Position numbers and translations under genes: made by a program. The notes beneath the pieces are model-generated. The model did no database searches. It saw nothing but the letters and a program-made list of their open reading frames with translations, and was not told the DNA's origin. A stretch of 5,629 bases of DNA from Clostridiaceae bacterium (lineage in GTDB: Bacteria; Bacillota; Clostridia; Saccharofermentanales; DTU023): contig DUUZ01000039.1 of assembly GCA_012841255.1 (NCBI GenBank), positions 1 through 5,629 on the forward strand, written 5' to 3'. Positions within the stretch are counted from its first letter, which is position 1; the number at the start of each line of letters is the position of its first letter. Positions 1 through 5,360 of the stretch are shown piece by piece.

Positions 1-810
1 AGCTACCGGACGGCTCCGGCCCTCTTCGAGGCCCTGGGTGCCCGGGTGACTGCCCTGGGAGTCGATCCCGACGGCTTTAACATCAACCGGGACTGCGGCT
101 CTACCTATGCCCATCTGCTGGGCCCGCAGGTTGTTGAAGCGGGGGCCGACCTGGGCCTGGCCTTTGACGGGGACGCCGACCGCCTGATCGCCGTGGACGA
201 CAGGGGCCAGATTGTGGACGGGGATGTCATGATGGCCATCCTGGCCCGGGATCTTGACCGCCGCGGCCAATTGAAGCAGAAGACCATCGTGGCGACCGTC
301 ATGAGTAATTTCGGCCTGGGCAAGATGGCCAGGGAGGCGGGCTACTTCCTGGTCCGCACGCCGGTCGGGGACCGCTATGTCCTGGAGCATATGCTGGACA
401 ATGACCTGGCCCTGGGCGGCGAGCAAAGCGGACACGTCATCCTGCTTGACGATACGACAACCGGCGACGGCCAGCTGACGGCGCTCCGCCTGCTTCGGGC
501 CCTCCGGTCCTCAGGCCGCCCCTTGAGCGAGGAGCGGCAGATCATCGAGCTCTTCCCCCAGGTCCTGGAAAGCGTCCGGGTGAAAGAAACCAATAAGAAC
601 AGAATCATGGAGAATCCGGACTTCCTGCAGGCCATCGAAGAAGTGGAGCAGGAATTGGCCTCCGAAGGCGGGGTCCTGGTCCGTAAGTCCGGTACGGAGC
701 CGGTTATCCGGATCATGATCGAGGGATCGGATCTGGAAAAGATCAGGGGCCTGGCAGGAAGACTGGCCGGCCGGGTGAAATCCCTGGACGCTTCCTTGGG
801 GCAGGGCTAG
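1..810 (+). CDS. glmM: Phosphoglucosamine mutase GlmM, C-terminal 269 residues (5' end outside window)
   Basis: GlmM interconverts glucosamine-6-phosphate and glucosamine-1-phosphate in the cytoplasm, feeding UDP-GlcNAc and peptidoglycan synthesis. The reading frame is open from base 1, so the GTG at 46 is internal and the gene is truncated by the window edge. About 180 N-terminal residues of a usual ~450-residue protein are missing, including the phosphoserine catalytic loop. Visible GlmM signatures in order are: NINRDCGST (82-108), the Mg-binding loop DGDADR (166-183), TVMSN (295-309), GDRYVLEHM (367-393), the sugar-binding GGEQSGH (415-435) followed by TTGDG, and the C-terminal phosphate-binding RKSGTEP (682-702). 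The combination TVMSN, GDRYVLE and TTGDG favours GlmM over phosphomannomutase/phosphoglucomutase paralogues. A usual His after CGST is Tyr here (CGSTYAH). The amidase-like gene starts 3 bases after the TAG stop, indicating co-transcription. Confidence 0.95.
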   Translation, partial: SYRTAPALFEALGARVTALGVDPDGFNINRDCGSTYAHLLGPQVVEAGADLGLAFDGDADRLIAVDDRGQIVDGDVMMAILARDLDRRGQLKQKTIVATVMSNFGLGKMAREAGYFLVRTPVGDRYVLEHMLDNDLALGGEQSGHVILLDDTTTGDGQLTALRLLRALRSSGRPLSEERQIIELFPQVLESVRVKETNKNRIMENPDFLQAIEEVEQELASEGGVLVRKSGTEPVIRIMIEGSDLEKIRGLAGRLAGRVKSLDASLGQG

Positions 811-813
811 GGG

Positions 814-2073
814 ATGGCCGTTAAAAAAGGCAGCCGGCTGGTTTTCGCCCTTCTGCTGGTCAGCAGCCTCCTTCTGCTCCTTTCGGCTTTCGGAGTGCTC
901 CAAAAACCGGTCCGGGGGGCCAAACGTTTCCAGCTGGATGCCGGGGAAAGCCTTCGGCCTTCGGAGAGCGCGAAAGTACCCGCTGATGAGACCGGCCAGG
1001 AGACTGATCCGCCCCTTGAGACCGATCTTCCGGAAGAAACCAAGCCGGATATAAGTGACCTGGATCTTGTCGCCCTGCCGGTTACGGGAAACGATCCCGA
1101 TCAGCTGACTCCCGGCGGCGAGTCCCTGCGGCTGTGGCCCGCTCAACCCGCTATTCCCGTGCTTCATCATCCCGACCTGACTGTCTATTACGGTCAGGCA
1201 GCGGCGTCCGCACCCCTGCGGGGCATCACGGTCATCCTGGATGCGTCCCGGGGCGGAGCCGACACCGGAGCCGTCTGGGGGTCCGGAAGCGAAGCGGTTA
1301 TGGAGAAAACCCTGACCCTGGCCATTGCTACCGAGGCTGAGAAGGCTTTGACCAATTTGGGCGCCCAGGTTATCATGACCCGGACGACAGACGAGGAATT
1401 CTCCCTCTTCCGGACAGTGGCCAAGGCTGCCGACATCGCCCTCATCCGCTACGGTGATGCCGCCGTGGCTGCCGGCTATGAGCGTGACCTTGTGGACAAT
1501 CTCCGCCTTCTTATGAGCGATATCATCCGGATCAACCAGAACAGCCCGGCATCCGGGGGGCGTGGCTTATTCGGTTCCATCGGAACCCCGCCCCAGCTCC
1601 GGCTTCTCTACGATATAGAGGGCCAGTATCCGGATACACTTTTCATCAACATTGCCCTGGGAAACGATGCGGCCGACAGTACCGCCAGCGGCTGCCAGGC
1701 CTATTACATGTCGGCGGATTATACGGCGGAAGTCAATAACGGCTATGCCGTGGGCCAGGATGCCCAGTCCCTGGCGCCCAATTACACGGACATCGACAGC
1801 CAGGGCCGAAGACGGCTGGCCATGCTCTTGAAATCTGCCCTGTCGGGCATTGAACCCTTCCTGGCACCGGAAGACGGTACCCATGAGGGGCAGGAGAAGG
1901 ATATGGCGGTTTTGCGGCTGACCAACTATGTCTCCGCTTCTTTTGTTCCGGGCTATCTGTCCAATGACGGGGACCGCAGGGTCCTGACTTCAGAGGCCGG
2001 CCGGGAGGCCATCGGCAAGGCGGTTGCCAATGCCGTCCTCCAGTATTACGTCACGGCCCGGCCTTCTGAATAG
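814..2073 (+). CDS. Membrane-anchored amidase_3-like protein, probably catalytically inactive
   Basis: The 419-residue protein has a basic N-terminus and one hydrophobic segment (about residues 9-29), with no obvious lipobox, so it is either a membrane anchor or a signal peptide. An acidic, Pro/Thr/Glu-rich linker (about 45-75) follows. From about 138 the pattern is that of N-acetylmuramoyl-L-alanine amidase (amidase_3): GITVILD, GGADTGA, MEK, VIMTRTTDEEFSLF, a segment like FISIH, GCQAYY, and GYLSN near the end. Compared with the family pattern, the first zinc His (DPGHGG) is Arg146 (DASRGG), the second (SIH) is Ala281 (NIA), and the catalytic Glu (VExGF-SN) is Val378 (FVPGYLSN). Only the zinc Glu (Glu164) is kept. 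About 60 extra residues lie between Asp193 and Ala281. The frame is uninterrupted, so the protein appears maintained despite the lost residues. The start is supported by the signal sequence; no strong ribosome binding site precedes it, suggesting translational coupling to glmM. Fold assignment is fairly sure; a role in binding or regulation rather than hydrolysis is inference. Confidence 0.8.
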   Translation: MAVKKGSRLVFALLLVSSLLLLLSAFGVLQKPVRGAKRFQLDAGESLRPSESAKVPADETGQETDPPLETDLPEETKPDISDLDLVALPVTGNDPDQLTPGGESLRLWPAQPAIPVLHHPDLTVYYGQAAASAPLRGITVILDASRGGADTGAVWGSGSEAVMEKTLTLAIATEAEKALTNLGAQVIMTRTTDEEFSLFRTVAKAADIALIRYGDAAVAAGYERDLVDNLRLLMSDIIRINQNSPASGGRGLFGSIGTPPQLRLLYDIEGQYPDTLFINIALGNDAADSTASGCQAYYMSADYTAEVNNGYAVGQDAQSLAPNYTDIDSQGRRRLAMLLKSALSGIEPFLAPEDGTHEGQEKDMAVLRLTNYVSASFVPGYLSNDGDRRVLTSEAGREAIGKAVANAVLQYYVTARPSE

Positions 2074-2080
2074 GATTTGA

Positions 2081-3082
2081 TTATTCCCCTGACAGCTTGA
2101 TAAAGTGCATGACGGGCAGGCTTCCGATCGAAAGGGGCCTGTCCGTTTCCTTTTTGAAGGAACGCAGCAGTTCATCTGTAATGCAGTCGGCCGTCCCGGG
2201 GGAAGTGATGGTCAGGACCAGCTCTTTTTCCAGGTCACCCAAAGGGCCGTACCAGCCCCGGGAACCCGTGTCCGTCCTTCTGAAATGGATGATAGTGGCA
2301 CCGGTCCCGCCGCACTGCTCCACGGAGACCACGATCTCGGCCGAGTGGCCCCGGTCGGTCATGATCAGAAGGGCGTTCTGCCCGGAAGCCGTGTCCTGGG
2401 GGACCGGACTGTTATCCGAATCTTCTTCGTCATCGCAATCAAGGGCGGTATCCAGCATACCGGCCACCTGGTCCAGCGCCATGGTAAAGAGGATGCCCCG
2501 GCCGGGAGCCTCGCTTGCCATCTCCTCGTAGATGGCCTTGTAAAGCTTATCCAGGTAGCAGGATTTGGCCACGATGAGGACCACTTCCTTTTGGGGGATG
2601 ATGTCAAAATCGAAGGTCTTTTTGCTGTGGTCGGCCGATCCGAGTGCCCGCAGGATGCTGGCGCCGACCGGATGACTCTTCCTCGCACTTTCAACCACGT
2701 ATTCGCCGTCCCCTTCATTGACAACGGCAGCGATCAGGACATATTCCGAGGGCGGTTCATCCGGGCCTTTCATTTCTCCTGACTGCAGAAAGGCGATGCC
2801 GTTGGTTTCCTTGTCGATGTGGAATTCCTGGCAGAGCCGGTCCAGAAGCTGAGGACCCAGGTCGCGGGGGACGGGCAGGGTGACCAGTTCACGGCGGACG
2901 CCCGACAGCCCCAAAAGGGACAGGATATGCCCCGGAACAGTCCCGTGGGCATAGGAATGATAGGCGGCAAGGGCGCCGTTTTCAAGGGCGAATCGGGCCA
3001 TGTGGCCGGCCTTGCCGTGATGGGCAATGATGGTCAGAAAACTTATCGGCTGATCAGGAGCCGGATGGTCATGCGTCGACAT
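2081..3082 (-). CDS. PII-like protein with three tandem GlnB-type domains, partner of the DUF1538 permease
   Basis: This 333-residue soluble protein has no signal or membrane segment. The middle part (about 113-210) reads like a PII/GlnB protein: strand YVLIAAVV, helix, strand GASILRALG, a short T-loop-like stretch, strand QKEVVLIVAK (164-173), helix YLDKLYKAIYEEM, then GRGILFTMALDQV, matching the PII GDGKIFV-xPVE-x-A ending. The same order recurs at about 13-103 (RRELVTLPVP, 63-72; LLDRLCQEF; NGIAFLQ) and at about 236-331 (EKELVLTITS, 285-294; LLRSFKKE; SIGSLPVMHF). An acidic linker (211-235) separates units two and three. PII proteins are normally ~110-residue trimeric sensors of ATP/ADP and 2-oxoglutarate that gate transporters. 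The ATG overlaps the upstream DUF1538 gene by 14 bases and has an AAGGAG ribosome binding site, so the two are co-expressed. The likely job, by analogy with GlnK-AmtB, is nucleotide-dependent control of that permease; the ligand is unknown. Unit two is convincing, units one and three are more divergent. Confidence 0.78.
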   Translation of the reverse strand: MSTHDHPAPDQPISFLTIIAHHGKAGHMARFALENGALAAYHSYAHGTVPGHILSLLGLSGVRRELVTLPVPRDLGPQLLDRLCQEFHIDKETNGIAFLQSGEMKGPDEPPSEYVLIAAVVNEGDGEYVVESARKSHPVGASILRALGSADHSKKTFDFDIIPQKEVVLIVAKSCYLDKLYKAIYEEMASEAPGRGILFTMALDQVAGMLDTALDCDDEEDSDNSPVPQDTASGQNALLIMTDRGHSAEIVVSVEQCGGTGATIIHFRRTDTGSRGWYGPLGDLEKELVLTITSPGTADCITDELLRSFKKETDRPLSIGSLPVMHFIKLSGE

Positions 3083-4580
3083 GGGGGTTTTCCTCTCCTT
3101 CTAGTTTTTGCTGGCGCTTGGAGCGCCGGACGGAAATCAATCCGAGGATTTGCAGGGTGATGAGGGGGGCCATGGCCACCAGGGCGATGACGCCGAAGCC
3201 GTCCAGAAGCAGGTCGGCCTGGGGGACGCCTTCCGCAATCCCCTGGGTGAAAGCCAGGATAAAGGTGGCCGTCATGGGCCCCGAGGCGACTCCGCCGGCA
3301 TCAAAGGCGATGCCCAAGAAGAGGTCGGGTGTGAAATAGCTCATGATCATGATCAGGGTGTAGCCGGGCAAGAGGATATGCCAGAGTTCCAGGCCCTCGG
3401 TGTAGATGCGGATGACGGCCAGGGCCACTGAAAAAGCGACCCCGATGGACAGGAAAGCCAGGACGACCTTTCGCGGAATGACACCGTCTGTTTCTTCTTC
3501 GACCGAGACCGTCAGGACATGGACGGCGGGTTCGGCGATGACCGTGACCATGCCTAAGAAGAAGCCTGCGATGACAGTCAGAAAAGGCTTGTTGTGCAGG
3601 ACCAGATCAGACCCGATGATATGCCCCGTCGCCATGAAGCCGCCCATGACCCCGATGGTGAAGATGACCAGGCCTGCATAGCAGAAGAACATGCCGATGT
3701 AGATCCGGGTCTTTTCCCTTCTTCGCAGTTTGAGAAAAGTGATGTGAAGCAAAAAGAAAATAATGATCAGGGGGGCCATGCTGAAAACTGAATCCTTGAG
3801 CGAATGGCCGGTGGCATCCCGGAAGGGGGCAAGAAAGCTCCCCGAGATATCCCCGTTGGATCCGGGAGGGGATGTGGCGTCAAAGGTCCGCTGGAAGGCC
3901 CCCTGGGCCAGGACTGCCAGAATGGCGCCGGCCGATGCCAGGCCCACCAGGCCGAACTGATCCCGGGCATCCTCCTGTTTGGAGGCCGTGATCTGGGCCA
4001 CCCCCGCGGCCAGGGCCAGGATGAAGGGTGTGGTGATGGCTCCCGTCGTCGCTCCCGAAGAGTCAAAGGCAAAGTCGTGGAAGAGGGGTTTTGCAAAAAT
4101 GGCCAGGATCAGGATGATGCCATAGGCGCCCCAGAAGACATAGCGCAGGCGGATCTGGCGGATGATCCGCCAAAAGCCCACCATGACCATGAGGCCGACC
4201 CCCACGGAAACCACGATGACCATCTGCCATTTGCCGATGGACCCCGTTGTCAGGGTTTCGATCTGGGCGGCCAGGATCTGAAGATCCGGCTCCGCAATGG
4301 AGATGAAAAAACCAAGGATGAGGCCGCCCGCCATGAGAAGCGGCAGTTTACCTGTTTTAACCAGAAATCCGCCGCTGTGGCGGCCGATGGGAGTGGCCCC
4401 CAGGTCAACACCCACCAGGAAGATGGCAAGGCCGAAAAGGACCAGGCCGGCCCCCAGAATAAACTGGCCGAACTGCTGGCCCGACAGGGGGGTAACGAAA
4501 AAATGGAGGATAACGACAAAGAGGGTGACGGGGAAAACCGACGCCGACACCTCTTTAAATTTTTCTGTAAATGTCCCCAT
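3069..4580 (-). CDS. DUF1538 family permease with two fused DUF1538 repeats (possible cation/proton antiporter)
   Basis: The 503-residue protein is very hydrophobic, with roughly a dozen membrane segments. It is an internal duplication with an offset of about 250 residues. Both halves open with SVF plus a hydrophobic segment (14-28, 264-280). Both carry IAEP (95-98, 348-351) and a glycine-rich signature: FAFDSSGATTG (170-180) and IAFDAGGVASG (424-434), each followed by a T-x-FILA motif. These conserved Glu and Asp residues in membrane surroundings are candidates for ion binding. DUF1538 proteins UmpA and UmpB of Halomonas have been described (from memory) as a two-component Na+(Li+,K+)/H+ antiporter; here the two parts would be one chain. 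Transport activity and substrate are inferred. The C-terminus is basic then acidic (RRSKRQQKLEGEE). The ATG at 4580 is chosen because AAGGGAG lies 5 bases upstream; a longer frame from a TTG at 4607 would put that site inside the gene. The downstream PII-like gene overlaps its end. Confidence 0.88.
   Translation of the reverse strand: MGTFTEKFKEVSASVFPVTLFVVILHFFVTPLSGQQFGQFILGAGLVLFGLAIFLVGVDLGATPIGRHSGGFLVKTGKLPLLMAGGLILGFFISIAEPDLQILAAQIETLTTGSIGKWQMVIVVSVGVGLMVMVGFWRIIRQIRLRYVFWGAYGIILILAIFAKPLFHDFAFDSSGATTGAITTPFILALAAGVAQITASKQEDARDQFGLVGLASAGAILAVLAQGAFQRTFDATSPPGSNGDISGSFLAPFRDATGHSLKDSVFSMAPLIIIFFLLHITFLKLRRREKTRIYIGMFFCYAGLVIFTIGVMGGFMATGHIIGSDLVLHNKPFLTVIAGFFLGMVTVIAEPAVHVLTVSVEEETDGVIPRKVVLAFLSIGVAFSVALAVIRIYTEGLELWHILLPGYTLIMIMSYFTPDLFLGIAFDAGGVASGPMTATFILAFTQGIAEGVPQADLLLDGFGVIALVAMAPLITLQILGLISVRRSKRQQKLEGEENPHVDA
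3091..3100 (-). promoter_or_regulatory. Ribosome binding site of the PII-like gene, inside the DUF1538 gene
   Basis: On the minus strand AAGGAGAGGA ends 8 bases before the ATG at 3082. It lies within the last codons of the DUF1538 gene, so the PII-like protein has its own strong initiation site even though the genes overlap. Confidence 0.75.
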
Positions 4581-4585
4581 AAATG

Positions 4586-4592
4586 CTCCCTT
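4586..4592 (-). promoter_or_regulatory. Ribosome binding site of the DUF1538 gene
   Basis: AAGGGAG on the minus strand is 5 bases upstream of the ATG at 4580. It decides the start in favour of this ATG over the in-frame TTG at 4607, which has no comparable site. Confidence 0.75.
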
Positions 4593-4609
4593 CGAGTAGT
4601 TACCCAATT

Positions 4610-4639
4610 ATTCTAACTGAAATCAGGAATATTTGACAG
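4610..4639 (-). promoter_or_regulatory. Candidate sigma-A promoter for the DUF1538/PII operon
   Basis: On the minus strand CTGTCA (4639-4634) and TAGAAT (4615-4610) are separated by 18 bases, giving 4/6 and 5/6 matches to the -35 and -10 consensus. The predicted transcript would begin near 4603 and give a leader of roughly 23 bases. The -35 lies on the opposite strand of the tRNA promoter's -35. The region is markedly AT-richer than the flanking genes. Prediction by eye only. Confidence 0.45.
4617..4626. promoter_or_regulatory. Short inverted repeat in the promoter spacer, possible operator
   Basis: CTGA-AA-TCAG is a perfect 4-base dyad with a 2-base centre, flanked by TATTC (4609-4613) and GAATA (4627-4631), which are also inverted copies but not exactly concentric. 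It sits between the proposed -35 and -10 of the DUF1538 operon and just upstream of the tRNA promoter. It is short enough to be chance. Confidence 0.2.
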
Positions 4640-4661
4640 AAAAGGCTCCATCCGTTAGGAT
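4633..4661 (+). promoter_or_regulatory. Sigma-A promoter of the tRNA-Thr gene
   Basis: A perfect -35 TTGACA (4633-4638) is followed after exactly 17 bases by TAGGAT (4656-4661), a 4/6 match to TATAAT. Transcription would start near 4668, about 5 bases before the mature tRNA, so the precursor has a very short 5' leader. Confidence 0.7.
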
Positions 4662-4672
4662 TACTCCTGCGC

Positions 4673-4748
4673 GCCTGCGTAGCTCAGCTGGTAGAGCAGC
4701 CGCCTTGTAAGCGGCAGGTCGGGAGTTCAAATCTGTCCGCAGGCTCCA
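4673..4748 (+). tRNA. tRNA-Thr (anticodon UGU), CCA encoded
   Basis: The 76-base cloverleaf is complete. The acceptor stem GCCTGCG (4673-4679) pairs fully with CGCAGGC (4738-4744), followed by discriminator T and encoded CCA (4746-4748). The D stem GCTC/GAGC (4682-4685, 4694-4697) encloses a loop with the conserved GG. The anticodon stem GCCGC/GCGGC (4699-4703, 4711-4715) carries loop CTTGTAA with anticodon TGT (4706-4708), which reads the threonine codon ACA and, by wobble, others. The variable loop is AGGTC. The T arm GGGAG-TTCAAAT-CTGTC (4721-4737) has one G-G mismatch (51-63) and one G-U pair (50-64). The gene is monocistronic between its own promoter and terminator. Confidence 0.96.
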
Positions 4749-4752
4749 AGAC

Positions 4753-4786
4753 AACGCCCCCGGAATACCCTGGCGGGCGTTTTTTT
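4753..4786 (+). terminator. Intrinsic terminator of the tRNA-Thr transcript
   Basis: AACGCCC (4753-4759) pairs with GGGCGTT (4775-4781) around a 15-base loop that can pair a little further (CC with GG), followed by a T run (4780-4786). It begins 5 bases after the tRNA CCA end. The last T's and the next A form the stop codon of the converging ywlG-like gene. On the minus strand the hairpin is not followed by a T run, so it should act mainly in the plus direction. Confidence 0.85.
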
Positions 4787-5348
4787 ATTTCTGATGAAGA
4801 GCCCGTTCACCCCCGACCAGTTTGGGCCGGTACATGAGTGCGGTAAGGCGGGCTCCGCCGATATGGGTGACCTCTAGCCGGACCGGCCTTTGGACAAAGC
4901 GGACGTGCATGCCGATCTCCGTATCCCCGATATCCATGCCCAAGGAGGCCTCGATATGTTCGGCCATGGCCGGATCCGAGAAAAGCTGCCAGGCCGCCAT
5001 GGAAGCGGCGCCGCCGGCGTGGAGGGCGGGCAGGACATTGACTTCTTCCAGGTCATGAGCCAGAAGATAGTCCCGTTCGACCACCAGGGCCCGGTTGATA
5101 TGCTCACAGCCCTGGACGGCCAGATAAAGTCCATGGCGGCGGATGACGGGGAGAAGGTTTTCGATGATCAGGCGGCCCGTCTCTTCGCTTGACCCCTTGC
5201 CGATGGCAAGGCCCAAAACCTCACTGGTGCTGCAGCCCAGGACAAAAAGATCACCGGGCTTGCTGTAGCGGGCTTCCCGGATCAGTTCCTCAGCGGCTGC
5301 TTCAAGGTTTTCTTTTAAAAGAACAGGATCGTAGGGCAGGTTGTTCAT
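4785..5348 (-). CDS. ywlG: UPF0340 / DUF436 family protein (YwlG-like), function unknown
   Basis: The 187-residue cytoplasmic protein matches the DUF436 (TIGR01440, YwlG) family over its full usual length of about 180 residues. Visible family blocks are GCSTSEVLG (38-46), CEHINRALVVER (81-92), an AGGAA stretch (111-115), MDIGDTEIGMH (138-148) and RPKLVGGERA (174-183). The family QCCEH block reads QGCEH here, so the first of the two adjacent cysteines is replaced. The biochemical function is not known to me; the conserved Cys, His and Asp residues suggest a ligand or metal site, which is inference. The ATG at 5348 is chosen over a longer frame to 5429 because it is preceded by AAAGGAGG and is where family similarity begins; the upstream extension overlaps the TetR gene. 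It is expected to be co-transcribed with the TetR-family gene just upstream. The stop codon lies in the T run of the tRNA terminator. Confidence 0.92.
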   Translation of the reverse strand: MNNLPYDPVLLKENLEAAAEELIREARYSKPGDLFVLGCSTSEVLGLAIGKGSSEETGRLIIENLLPVIRRHGLYLAVQGCEHINRALVVERDYLLAHDLEEVNVLPALHAGGAASMAAWQLFSDPAMAEHIEASLGMDIGDTEIGMHVRFVQRPVRLEVTHIGGARLTALMYRPKLVGGERALHQK

Positions 5349-5352
5349 GAGT

Positions 5353-5360
5353 CCTCCTTT
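5353..5360 (-). promoter_or_regulatory. Ribosome binding site of the ywlG-like gene overlapping the TetR stop codon
   Basis: Minus-strand AAAGGAGG ends 4 bases before the ATG at 5348, and its first two bases are part of the TAA stop of the TetR-family gene (5361-5359). This near-perfect site fixes the ywlG start and indicates translational coupling. Confidence 0.8.

Noticed and set aside
46..48. GTG at 46 as the start of glmM
   Set aside because: The frame is open to base 1 and the upstream residues (SYRTAPALFEALGA) fit the GlmM family, so this is an internal valine codon of a gene cut by the window edge.
511..1170. Minus-strand 219-codon open frame across the glmM/amidase junction
   Set aside because: It spans two well-supported plus-strand genes and shows no recognisable protein features.
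2097..2782. Plus-strand open frames of 144 and 225 codons across the PII-like gene
   Set aside because: They lie entirely opposite the PII-like gene, whose protein shows a coherent fold pattern, and their translations are low-complexity with no recognisable motif. They are explained by GC-rich codon usage.
4581..4607. Longer DUF1538 protein starting at TTG 4607
   Set aside because: The AAGGGAG ribosome binding site and ATG at 4580 fit better, and the nine extra residues would be encoded by the ribosome-binding region.
3804..4616. Plus-strand 270-codon open frame opposite the DUF1538 gene
   Set aside because: Its translation is rich in Gly, Asp, Gln and Lys with no domain pattern, which is what the reverse complement of a hydrophobic membrane protein gives. 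No ribosome binding site was noted for it.
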